Source of the DNA: Solibacteraceae bacterium
GTDB lineage: Bacteria > Acidobacteriota > Terriglobia > Bryobacterales > Bryobacteraceae
NCBI GenBank assembly: GCA_026984795.1
Contig: JALSRK010000050.1
Coordinates: 62,001-126,000, forward strand
DNA: 64,000 bases
Direction of reading: 5' to 3'
This document shows, in pieces, positions 1-7,957 of this stretch (positions are counted from its first letter, which is position 1; every line of letters begins with the position of its first letter). Under the pieces are notes generated by a model. The model saw nothing but the letters and a program-made list of their open reading frames with translations, did not search any database and was not told the DNA's origin. The translations under genes were made by a program, and so were the position numbers.

Positions 1-879
1 CACCCGCCGGTAGAAGCCCTGGCCGGTCTTCTCGCCCAGCCAGCCGCGCTCGAGCATCTCGGCGAGGAACCCCGGCAGGGCGAACCGCTCCCGCCACGGG
101 TCGATCTCGTTCGCCGCCAGGTTCTCCAACACCGCCCTCCAGACGTCCAGGCCGATGATGTCCAGCAGCCGGAAACTGGCGCTCTTCGGCAGCCCGATCA
201 GCGGGCCGGTCAGCAGGTCCGCTTCCTCCACCGTGAGGTCTTCTTCGGCCACCAACTTGTGGACCGTGGCTCCGAAGAAGCCCCCGATCCGGTTGGCGAT
301 GAAGTTCGGCGTGTCCTTGGCCGGCACCACGCCCTTGCCCAGCCGCCGGTCGCAGAAGGCCGCCGTGGCCAGCAGCACGTCCTCGGCCGTCTCCGGCCCC
401 GGCACCAGCTCCACCAGGTGCAAGTAGCGCGGCGGGTTGAAGAAGTGTGTCCCCAGGAAGCGCCGGCAGAACTCGGCCGGGAAACCCTGGCAAATAGAAC
501 GGATCGGGATGCCGCTGGTGTTTGTCGACAGTACCGCCGCCTTGCCGGCGTGGGGCTCCACCTTCTCCCAAAGGGCGCGCTTGGCTTCCAGGTTCTCGAC
601 GATGGCCTCGATCACCCAATCACACTCGGCGATCCGGGCCAGGTCGTCGTCGAAGTTGCCCAGCGTGATCAGCCTTTTGGCCGAGTCGGAGAAGAAGGCT
701 GGGGGTTTCTGCTTCGCCGCCGCCTCCAGACCCCGGCGCGCGGCGGCGTTGCGGTCGCCTTCAGTTGGCGTGGCCAGATCCAGCAGCAGCGCCGGAACGC
801 CGGCGTTGGCGAAATGCGCGGCGATCCGGGCGCCCATCGTCCCAGCTCCGAGGACGGCGACACGGCGGATTCTCTTCAT
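1..879 (-). CDS. 3-hydroxyacyl-CoA dehydrogenase (partial, runs off left edge)
   Basis: First 293 residues of a fatty-acid beta-oxidation enzyme that oxidises 3-hydroxyacyl-CoA with NAD; the 3' end lies outside the window. The start is the ATG at 879. The N-terminus reads VAVLGAGTMG, the dinucleotide-binding loop of this family, followed by VIEAIVENLEAK, then STNTSG and THFFNPPRYL, which mark the end of the NAD-binding domain. Further on GWLGEKTGQGFY matches the C-terminal dimerisation domain. In related acidobacterial genomes such proteins often carry a C-terminal crotonase domain (about 800 residues in all); whether this one does cannot be seen here. The frame is open without stops from 879 to the edge. 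Confidence 0.93.
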   Translation of the reverse strand, partial: MKRIRRVAVLGAGTMGARIAAHFANAGVPALLLDLATPTEGDRNAAARRGLEAAAKQKPPAFFSDSAKRLITLGNFDDDLARIAECDWVIEAIVENLEAKRALWEKVEPHAGKAAVLSTNTSGIPIRSICQGFPAEFCRRFLGTHFFNPPRYLHLVELVPGPETAEDVLLATAAFCDRRLGKGVVPAKDTPNFIANRIGGFFGATVHKLVAEEDLTVEEADLLTGPLIGLPKSASFRLLDIIGLDVWRAVLENLAANEIDPWRERFALPGFLAEMLERGWLGEKTGQGFYRRV

Positions 880-998
880 GGCTTCTCGTTCCCAACTGGA
901 GTTTAGCGAAAAAGCGAGGGCCTACGCTTTCTCCACCGGCCTGCCAGCCCTCCCCGTAAATCCGCCTTTGGAGGGCACGGTTTCGAGGCCGTGATTGT

Positions 999-1004
999 TA
1001 TGCT
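999..1004 (+). promoter_or_regulatory. Possible -10 box just before the S10 peptidase start
   Basis: TATGCT ends 7 bases before the ATG at 1012 and no clear Shine-Dalgarno sequence intervenes. It fits the window-wide pattern of a -10-like box placed so that transcription would begin at the start codon. No -35 box is recognisable. Confidence 0.3.
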
Positions 1005-1011
1005 GGACACG

Positions 1012-2532
1012 ATGACACGAAGGTGGTTCTTGACGGCGGTGGCGGCCCCCGCGTTAGCCCAGGAAAACAAGCGTGAGGAAGAATCTTGCGAAGCCGGCGA
1101 CAGGGAACCGCGGAAGAAGAAAAAGAAGCCGAAGCTTGAAGACAGAAGCTCTGTCACCAAAGGCGCGGTGACCATTGAGGGCCGCAAGATCTCTTACACG
1201 GCGACGGCCGGCGCCCTGGTGCTCAGGGAAGAAGACGGTACGCCCCGGGCCAGCGTGTTTTACATAGCTTACGTCCGTGAAGGGACCCAGAACCCGGCGA
1301 AGCGGCCGATCACGTTCACCTTCAACGGCGGGCCGGGTTCGTCTTCGGTCTGGCTGCACATGGGCGCTTTCGGGCCCCGCCGGGTGAAGACCGATCCCCA
1401 AGGGTATCCGCCTCCACCCCCGTTTCAACTCGTGAACAACGGCTACTCGATTCTCGATTTGACAGATCTGGTTTTCATTGATCCGGTGACCACCGGCTTC
1501 AGCCGAGCGGCTGAGGGTGTCGATCCGAAAGAGTTCCACGGGGTTGAGGAGGACATCCACAGCGTCGGCGAGTTCATCCGCCTCTACACTAGCCGTAACG
1601 GGCGGTGGGCCTCACCCAAGTACCTGGCCGGGGAGAGCTACGGGACGACACGGGCCGCGGGCCTCGCCGGCTATCTGCAATCCCGCTACGGCATGTACCT
1701 GAACGGCGTGACGCTCATCTCCGCGATCCTGAACTTCCAGACCGCCCGCTTCGACCGCGGCAACGACCTCCCGTTCATCCTGTTCCTGCCTACCTACACG
1801 GCCACCGCCTGGTACCACAAGAAGCTGCCCCGGGATCTGCAATCCCGGCCGCTCGCCGAGGTGGTCGAGAAGGCGAGGCAGTTCGCGCGCAAGGACTACA
1901 CGCTGGCGCTGATGCAAGGCGACGCCTTGGACGCAGGCGCCCGGGGGCGCATCACGAAGCAGTTGGCACGGTTCACGGGGCTCTCGCCGGTCTATGTGGA
2001 ACGGACACGGCAACGGATTTCCATTCACCGGTTCGTCAAGGAGCTGCTTCGGGACGAAGGACACACAGTCGGGCGGTACGATTCGCGGATCAAAGGCAGG
2101 GACTACGACTCGGCCGGTGAGCGCTTCGAGCACGACCCGAGTTACGCCATTATCCAGGGAGCGTTCTCCACGCTGTTCAAAGACTACGTCCGGCGCACGT
2201 TGAAGTTCGAGAGCGACCTCGTTTACGAGATCCTGACTTCGCGCGTCCGGCCTTGGAGCTTCGACGACTGGGAGAACCGTTACGTAAATGTGGCCGAGAC
2301 GCTGCGCAAGGCGATGGTCCGGAATCCCAGCCTGAAAGTGATGGTGGCCAACGGCTACTACGACCTGGCAACGCCGTTCTTCGCCACCGAGTACACCTTC
2401 AACCACCTGGGGCTGCCCGCCGAGCTGCGCGGCAACGTCCGGCTGGAGTACTACGAGGCAGGGCACATGATGTACCTGAGGGAAGCTGACCATCGCAAGC
2501 TGCGTGAGGATCTGAAGCCGCTGTACTCTTGA
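1012..2532 (+). CDS. Tat-exported serine carboxypeptidase, peptidase family S10
   Basis: Exported carboxypeptidase-type serine hydrolase of 506 residues. The start is taken at ATG 1012 because it gives a compact export signal, TRRWFL followed by a hydrophobic run ending in ALAQ, which looks like a twin-arginine signal; a GTG at 991 would add seven residues in front. Family hallmarks are NGGPGSSS near residue 105, the nucleophile motif GESYG with Ser209, NGYYDLATP with Asp451 and EAGHMMYL with His485, so the S10 catalytic triad is complete. A lysine/arginine-rich stretch follows the signal. It stands alone between a beta-oxidation gene on the other strand and a tiny membrane gene. Function as a peptidase is from the family; the substrate is unknown. 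Confidence 0.88.
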   Translation: MTRRWFLTAVAAPALAQENKREEESCEAGDREPRKKKKKPKLEDRSSVTKGAVTIEGRKISYTATAGALVLREEDGTPRASVFYIAYVREGTQNPAKRPITFTFNGGPGSSSVWLHMGAFGPRRVKTDPQGYPPPPPFQLVNNGYSILDLTDLVFIDPVTTGFSRAAEGVDPKEFHGVEEDIHSVGEFIRLYTSRNGRWASPKYLAGESYGTTRAAGLAGYLQSRYGMYLNGVTLISAILNFQTARFDRGNDLPFILFLPTYTATAWYHKKLPRDLQSRPLAEVVEKARQFARKDYTLALMQGDALDAGARGRITKQLARFTGLSPVYVERTRQRISIHRFVKELLRDEGHTVGRYDSRIKGRDYDSAGERFEHDPSYAIIQGAFSTLFKDYVRRTLKFESDLVYEILTSRVRPWSFDDWENRYVNVAETLRKAMVRNPSLKVMVANGYYDLATPFFATEYTFNHLGLPAELRGNVRLEYYEAGHMMYLREADHRKLREDLKPLYS

Positions 2533-2673
2533 GCGTTCGGGGAACTTGCACGTCCCCGGGGGAGAGCACACCCCGGCCCGAGGAGACCCGGCCCCCCAAA
2601 AGCCTTTCCCGGGCGGCAAACAGCCTCGCAAGCCTATGTTTTCCTTAGGCGTTCCGGCAGCACGTGGGCGGGG

Positions 2674-2702
2674 TTGACAGCCTCGGCGGTGCGCCTTACA
2701 GT
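2674..2702 (+). promoter_or_regulatory. Sigma-70-type promoter for the 45-residue membrane protein
   Basis: TTGACA at 2674-2679, 17-base spacer, TACAGT at 2697-2702. The -35 is a perfect consensus. It sits about 30 bases before the start codon at 2732 with a purine-rich Shine-Dalgarno region (AGGGAGG) between. Confidence 0.7.
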
Positions 2703-2731
2703 TGGGCTAGGGAGAGACGGAGGGAGGTTCG

Positions 2732-2869
2732 ATGATCGAAGTTCACAAACCGGATCCATCGGACCCCGACGAGAAGAAGGTCATTTTCCTGGAATTCCTC
2801 GCCGCCTCCTCGATTCTGCTCATCGTGGCTCTGGTGCTGTACATGGTTTTCACGTACCGGCCGGCGTAG
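2732..2869 (+). CDS. Small single-pass membrane protein (45 residues)
   Basis: A 45-residue protein preceded by a strong Shine-Dalgarno sequence (AGGGAGG, about 6 bases before the ATG) and by a near-consensus promoter. Residues 1-16 are charged and acidic (HKPDPSDPDEKK); residues 18-41 form one hydrophobic helix (FLAASSILLIVALVLYMVF); a short RPA tail follows. This predicts an N-in, single-helix inner-membrane protein. It is too short for normal gene calling. Its last 20 bases overlap the convergent end of the CCA-adding enzyme gene. I do not recognise a family. Subunits of respiratory complexes and small regulatory proteins look like this, but no partner gene is adjacent. Confidence 0.72.
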   Translation: MIEVHKPDPSDPDEKKVIFLEFLAASSILLIVALVLYMVFTYRPA

Positions 2870-4220
2870 CCGGCTGCGGCGCGGGCTTCCCGTCGGGAGG
2901 CAGGAAACGGGCACGAACGAAGTCGAGGGCCTGGGAGGGGGTGTGTAGCGCCCCTTCGAGCTGTGCCGTTTCCACCGCTTCCAACATTTGCTTGAAGGCC
3001 GGCCCGGGCCGGTAACCAGCGGCGATCAAATCCCGGCCGGTGATCAGAGGCTTCGGGCGAAGCTCCTCCCAGGAGAGTTCGGCGAGCTTGCGTTTGCAGA
3101 ACTCGTAGTTTTCCAGATTCCCGTGGCTGGCGAGGCAGTCCAGCCGGTGGAGCTCGAGCAGCTCTTCGAAGTGGGGCTCGCGCAGGAAACGCTTCAGGGT
3201 GGCGGGCCGCATCTTCTTGACGTCGATGAACTTGAGGTGATCGCGCACCAGCGTGGCGACGCGCGCAGTGACCTCCCGGGAGCACCGGAGCCGGCGGCAG
3301 ATCCCGGCGGCCATTTCGGCCCCGATCTTGGCGTGGCTGTCGAAGCGGATGCGATCGGTCCGGCGGAAGGTCGGCGGCTTGCCGACGTCATGGAGCAGGA
3401 CGCCCAAGGCAAGCGTGACGGCAGGCCTTTCCATCTTCTCCAGCATGAGCAAGGTATGGGTCCAGACGTCTCCCTCGGGATGGTATTCCGGGGGCTGGGC
3501 CACACCTTTCATGGCGGCGACCTCGGGCAACAAGACCTCCAGGAGCCCGGATTCGTCCAGCAATTCGAATCCGTACCGGGCTCCGCCCTCGGTGAGGATG
3601 CGGAAGATCTCGTCGCGGATCCGCTCGGCCGAGACGCGGCCGATACGGTCTCTGAGGCGCTGGATCGCTGCGAAGGTCGGCTGGTCGATCGTGAAACCGA
3701 ACCGGGCAGCAAAGCGAATGGCCCGCAGCATCCGCAGATGATCCTCGGCGAACCGGGCTTCCGGGTCGCCTACGGTGCGGATCACCCGGTGTCGCAGATC
3801 CTCTAGGCCGCCAACGAAGTCCAGCGGGGGGCCGCCGGCGATGGGATCCCACATCAGGGCGTTGATGGTGAAATCGCGGCGCTTGACGTCTTCTTCCGGC
3901 CGGTCTTCGTAGCGCACCTGGGCGGGGCGCCGGCCGTCCAGGTAGGAATCGTCGCTGCGGAAGGTGGCCACCTGGACATGCACCGGGCCTTCACGGACGA
4001 GCGCCACGCCGAAGTGGGCGCCGACGAGTTCGGCCTTGGGGAAGAGGCGCAGCACCGCCGCGGGGCGCGCATCGGTGGCGATGTCGAAGTCTTCCGGCCG
4101 CTTTCCGAGCAGCAGGTCGCGCACGCATCCTCCCACGAAATAGGCCTGATAGCCGGCGGATTGCAACTGCTCTACGACCTGCCGGGCGAGACGGGCGGCC
4201 GGGGTGTCCGGCAGCTCCAT
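2850..4220 (-). CDS. cca: CCA tRNA nucleotidyltransferase with HD domain
   Basis: Adds or repairs the 3' CCA end of tRNAs in the cytoplasm. The 456-residue protein starts with the class II nucleotidyltransferase head: GGCVRDLLLG at about 30-39, metal-binding Asp44 and Asp46 in EDFDIATD, and RRDFTINAL at 114-122. The RNA-binding neck follows (RMLRAIRFAARFGF). A C-terminal HD phosphohydrolase-type domain is present with HD at 277-278 in LLHDVGK. Class II enzymes also include poly(A) polymerases, so the exact nucleotide specificity is inferred; the HD domain and length favour the CCA enzyme. The end of the gene overlaps the convergent 45-residue membrane protein gene by 20 bases. Confidence 0.88.
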   Translation of the reverse strand: MELPDTPAARLARQVVEQLQSAGYQAYFVGGCVRDLLLGKRPEDFDIATDARPAAVLRLFPKAELVGAHFGVALVREGPVHVQVATFRSDDSYLDGRRPAQVRYEDRPEEDVKRRDFTINALMWDPIAGGPPLDFVGGLEDLRHRVIRTVGDPEARFAEDHLRMLRAIRFAARFGFTIDQPTFAAIQRLRDRIGRVSAERIRDEIFRILTEGGARYGFELLDESGLLEVLLPEVAAMKGVAQPPEYHPEGDVWTHTLLMLEKMERPAVTLALGVLLHDVGKPPTFRRTDRIRFDSHAKIGAEMAAGICRRLRCSREVTARVATLVRDHLKFIDVKKMRPATLKRFLREPHFEELLELHRLDCLASHGNLENYEFCKRKLAELSWEELRPKPLITGRDLIAAGYRPGPAFKQMLEAVETAQLEGALHTPSQALDFVRARFLPPDGKPAPQPATPAGT

Positions 4221-4387
4221 GCTGACTAACAGAATCTCACAAGAGCAGGCCGCTGGGCGGGCGGCCTCTTGTTCCGGGGGGTACTTCGGGGCACGACTCT
4301 TCCGGCGGTGCCGGCCAGCTGGGGAGATGCTAGCCTTGAAAAATGGGGCACGAACCGCCCGGCGGTTTCGTACCCATAAGGGAGTCG

Positions 4388-5629
4388 ATGCAATCCAGAG
4401 CGTCCTTCATCGAGGCGGTCGTCGTCGCGCTGGCCTCGCTCCGCTCGAGCAAGCTGCGCAGCTTCCTCACGCTGTTGGGGATCATCCTGTCCACCACGAC
4501 GCTCATCGTGGTGATGAGCGTGATCCACGGCATGGACGTCTACATCGCCAAGAACGTTTCTGACATGGGGGTGGACGGCTTTCGGGTGTTGCGATTCGCC
4601 TTGCTCGGAGAGTGGGATCCGAAGAAATACCTCGAGTTGAAGCGCAAGAATCCTCCGATTCGCAAAGAGGAATTCGAGTTCCTGAAAGCGAACGTCACGC
4701 TCTGCCGGGAAATCGGGCTGACGGCTGACCGCTGGCGTGCGGTGAGTTACAAAGACAAGCAATTGGAAAGGGTGAACATTGTCGGGGGTTCGCCGAACCA
4801 TCTCGTTATCACGAACATCGAAATCGCCTCCGGCCGGTTTTTCAGCGAGGGGGAGAACCGGAACCGCCGGGCGGTGGCGTTCATTGGAAACGACCTCAGG
4901 GAAGAGTTCTTCCCTGACGTGGATCCGATCGGCAAGACGATCCGCATCGACGGGCGGCCGTTCCGGGTGATCGGGGTGGCCAAGGCGCTCGGCAGCGTTT
5001 TCGGGCAGTCCCGCGACGGTTTCGTGATCATCCCCATCGAAACTTATTTCAAGATGTATTCATCCCGAAGCGGGATGGAGATCGCCGCGCTGGCCGTGGA
5101 CCGGGGGCACCTCTATCAGGCGCAGGATGAAGTGCGGATGCTGCTCCGGGCGTACCGCCAATTGAAGCCCTCCCAGGAGGACAACTTCATGATTCTGAAT
5201 TCCGAGGCGCTGGTGGAGACGTGGGATCAGATGACGGGCGTGATCGCGGCGGCGGCCGTCGGCGTGGTGAGCGTCTTCATGGTGGTGGGCGGTGTCGTGA
5301 TTATGAATATCATGCTGGCCGCGGTCACCGAGCGGACGCACGAGATCGGCATCCGGAAGTCCGTCGGGGCGCGGCGGCAGGACATCCTGAACCAGTTCCT
5401 CGTCGAATCGGCGTTCCTGGCCGCCAGCGGGGGGCTGATCGGCGTCATCGTGGCGGTGGCGCTGACCATCATCGGGGACTCGGCGACGCCGATCCCAATG
5501 TCGGTGCCGGTCTACGCGGTCGTCACCGGGGTGGCCCTGTCGGCGGCCGTAGGGTTGTTCTTCGGCATCTATCCAGCCCAGCGGGCGGCCAAGCTCGATC
5601 CGATCGAGGCGTTGAGGGTGGAGCGGTGA
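4388..5629 (+). CDS. MacB/FtsX-type ABC transporter permease (first of pair)
   Basis: Inner-membrane permease-like protein of 413 residues. ATG 4388 is chosen because AAGGGAG lies just upstream; an earlier ATG at 4343 lacks this. The architecture is that of the MacB family: an N-terminal membrane helix (FLTLLGIILSTTTLIVV), a large periplasmic domain (about residues 50-270), then three C-terminal helices of the FtsX domain with the cytoplasmic coupling motif TERTHEIGIRKSVGARR. MacB-type proteins transmit force across the membrane rather than moving substrate through it. It overlaps the next permease by 4 bases. No ATPase or adaptor gene is adjacent, so the ATPase must be encoded elsewhere. The substrate is unknown. 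Confidence 0.85.
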   Translation: MQSRASFIEAVVVALASLRSSKLRSFLTLLGIILSTTTLIVVMSVIHGMDVYIAKNVSDMGVDGFRVLRFALLGEWDPKKYLELKRKNPPIRKEEFEFLKANVTLCREIGLTADRWRAVSYKDKQLERVNIVGGSPNHLVITNIEIASGRFFSEGENRNRRAVAFIGNDLREEFFPDVDPIGKTIRIDGRPFRVIGVAKALGSVFGQSRDGFVIIPIETYFKMYSSRSGMEIAALAVDRGHLYQAQDEVRMLLRAYRQLKPSQEDNFMILNSEALVETWDQMTGVIAAAAVGVVSVFMVVGGVVIMNIMLAAVTERTHEIGIRKSVGARRQDILNQFLVESAFLAASGGLIGVIVAVALTIIGDSATPIPMSVPVYAVVTGVALSAAVGLFFGIYPAQRAAKLDPIEALRVER

Positions 5630-6855
5630 CGCTGCAGTCCTACAGCTCGGCGGCGCGGATGGCGCTGGCAACCATCTGGGAGCATAAGATGCGGTCGCTG
5701 CTCACGGTGCTTGGGGTGATCATCGGTACGAGCACCATCATCGGCGTGGGCTCGATCATCACCGGTATGGACAGCGCCATCACCAACATCCTGCGCTCGT
5801 TCGGCAGCAACACGCTGATCGTTTACAAGTTCAAGATCGGCCTCCGCTTCCGCCTCACGGCCGAGGAGCGGCAGCGAAAGCCGTTGACGCTGGAGAACGC
5901 CCGGGCGATCGCGGAGCGCTGCCCCTCGGTGGCGTATGTGAGCCCCTATTTGTTCCCCTGGGGTGGTATCCACCGGGCGAAGTACAAGGGCAACGACGTC
6001 TACAACCTCGATATCGGAGGGACCGAAGAAGCTTACGCGGAAGACGAGAAGCTGCTCTACGGCCGTTTTTTCACCAGTGCCGAGAGCCGCCATCGCCGGC
6101 GCGTGGTCGTGATCGGCGAGGACATCTACAACGCGCTCTTTCCCCGCATCGATCCCGTGGGGGAGTGGATCGACGTAGACGGCCAGATGTTCAAGGTGAT
6201 CGGCGTACTGCGGCGGCCAGCCGTCGCCTTCCCGGGCTCCCAAGATCTGCGGGTGCTGCTGCCTTACTTCACCATGAAGAAAATGTTCCCCAACGCCCGG
6301 GAAAACATGCTGATCGTCATCGCCAAGCCGGGCATGCTCGCCAGAGCCCGCGATGAGGTAACGGCCGTGCTGCGCCTCGAGCGCCGGGTGCCTCACAACA
6401 AGCCCGACAATTTCGCCATTTCCACCGCCGAGCAGATGGTCGAGGACTTCCGCGAAGTGATGTCCACGACGGCGATCGTCATGGTGGTGCTCAGTTCGAT
6501 CGGGCTGCTGGTGGGCGGCATCGGGGTGATGAACATCATGCTCGTTTCGGTGACGGAACGAACCCGCGAGATCGGTATCCGCAAAGCGATCGGCGCCCGC
6601 CGGAGCGACATCATCGCCCAGTTCCTCACCGAGGCGGTGGTTCTGACGGGTGTGGGCGGACTGCTGGGAATGCTGCTGGGATGGCTGATTTCGGTGGGGA
6701 CCGGCTTCGCGTTTCCCTCTTTGCCGACGAGCGTCCCCCTCTGGGCCGCGGGCCTGGGGGTGGCGGTGAGCGTCGGGGTAGGGCTGTTCTTCGGTATCTG
6801 GCCCGCTTCGAAGGCGGCGCGCCTGGATCCGGTGGCGGCGCTTCGTTACGAGTAG
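5626..6855 (+). CDS. MacB/FtsX-type ABC transporter permease (second of pair)
   Basis: A 409-residue paralogue of the preceding permease. The GTG start at 5626 overlaps the upstream TGA (GTGA), which implies translational coupling. The order is N-terminal helix (SLLTVLGVIIGTSTIIGVG), periplasmic MacB-type domain and a C-terminal FtsX domain with TERTREIGIRKAIGARR, then FFGIWPASKAARLDPVAALRYE, the typical end of the family. The two proteins would pair as a heterodimer served by one separate ATPase. A longer frame opens upstream inside the first permease gene but has unusual composition and no start signal, so it is not used. Confidence 0.87.
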   Translation: MTLQSYSSAARMALATIWEHKMRSLLTVLGVIIGTSTIIGVGSIITGMDSAITNILRSFGSNTLIVYKFKIGLRFRLTAEERQRKPLTLENARAIAERCPSVAYVSPYLFPWGGIHRAKYKGNDVYNLDIGGTEEAYAEDEKLLYGRFFTSAESRHRRRVVVIGEDIYNALFPRIDPVGEWIDVDGQMFKVIGVLRRPAVAFPGSQDLRVLLPYFTMKKMFPNARENMLIVIAKPGMLARARDEVTAVLRLERRVPHNKPDNFAISTAEQMVEDFREVMSTTAIVMVVLSSIGLLVGGIGVMNIMLVSVTERTREIGIRKAIGARRSDIIAQFLTEAVVLTGVGGLLGMLLGWLISVGTGFAFPSLPTSVPLWAAGLGVAVSVGVGLFFGIWPASKAARLDPVAALRYE

Positions 6856-6916
6856 GCCAGGGGCGCTGGGCGCCGTTATTCGGCCGTCGAGTTGTCCGGT
6901 CTCATTCGCACGTGAA

Positions 6917-7867
6917 ATGTCCGGTTCCCACCAGGGTTCGATGCCCTACGCTGCTTGGGATCCGGGCAGAGGACAGGGCAACGTCGGCATGCAACCCGAG
7001 CGCAGGACCGTCTTCCGCGACATCGCCCTCAGCGTCTGGTACGACTACCTCGGCTGGAGCAATCCGGTTCCCTGGAAACAGGACATTCATATCGGGTAGG
7101 CTGCGCTCGAGGGCGGCGGTGCGGGCTACGGGGAAGGCCGTTCTTACTCGATCGGGCGGCTGAACTATTTCGACTTCCGCCTGGCCAACGCGCACTTCTT
7201 CTTCCTCGACACACGGAGCCGCCGCCGGATGCACGACACCAGCCGGCCGGACAAGCTGGGCCTGTCGATGATCGGGGCCGGACAGAAGCAGTGGCTGATG
7301 GAGGCGATGAAGGCGAGCGACGCCGATTTCTTCCTTTGTCGTCAATTCGGTGAACTTCGTGATCCCGCACGTCGGCGGAATACCCTCGGGCCCCGGGCGG
7401 GTGCGTCCGATCCCCGACAAAGATGGCGCCTGGACGGTCTCTTGGGGAGGGTGGGAGCAGTTGATCCGTTTCTGGGACGGTCTGGGCGAGCCGGTGATGG
7501 CGCTCACCGGCGGCCTGCATAACAGCTTCGCGATCCAAACCACGGACCGGGTCTGGGAGTTTGCTTCCGCACCGGACTTTTCGCGGAACCACGATGCCGC
7601 GAGTGAGGGCGGGCGTCCGCCGAACGGCGAGTTCGACTCCCGCAGGCGGAAGCGCCGGATCGCCTGGCCTACTCGTTTCCTGCCCGACACGCCCGCGCAG
7701 TTCACGAGCCGGCTGGTTTGCACGGTGATGCAGGTGAACAGCGTCTTCAACAGTCCCGTGACGCTGGACGAAGACCGACGGCGGCCCCCACACCGCGGGT
7801 CCTCATCCAGTTCTACAACGGGCGGACCGGAGATCTGCTGGACGCGCCGCCGATAGCAGCGCGATGA
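6917..7867 (+). pseudogene. Decayed PhoD-like metallophosphatase remnant
   Basis: Pieces of one protein can be read in two frames. From 6917 one frame gives a fragment ending GWSNPVPWKQDIHIG, then a TAG at 7097-7099. The same frame resumes immediately with GRSYSIGRLNYFDFRLANAHFFFLDTR and GAGQKQWLMEAMKASDADFF. Near 7336 the reading shifts by +1 to NSVNFVIPHVGG, LTGGLHNSFAIQTTDRVWEFAS and MQVNSVFN. Between about 7760 and 7790 it returns to the first frame for RVLIQFYNGRTGDLL and a TGA at 7865. These segments resemble, in order, the middle and C-terminal parts of alkaline phosphatase D-like proteins; the N-terminal metal-binding half is missing. One stop and two frameshifts mean no functional product. 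Sequencing error could explain single lesions but not the missing front. Confidence 0.75.
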
Positions 7868-7957
7868 AGAGAAGACCGCCTCACGGAGGGTTTCGGACAA
7901 AAAAGAGGGCGCCCATCAGCGGACGCCCTGGCGGAGAGCCTTCCTCTCACATGCGAA

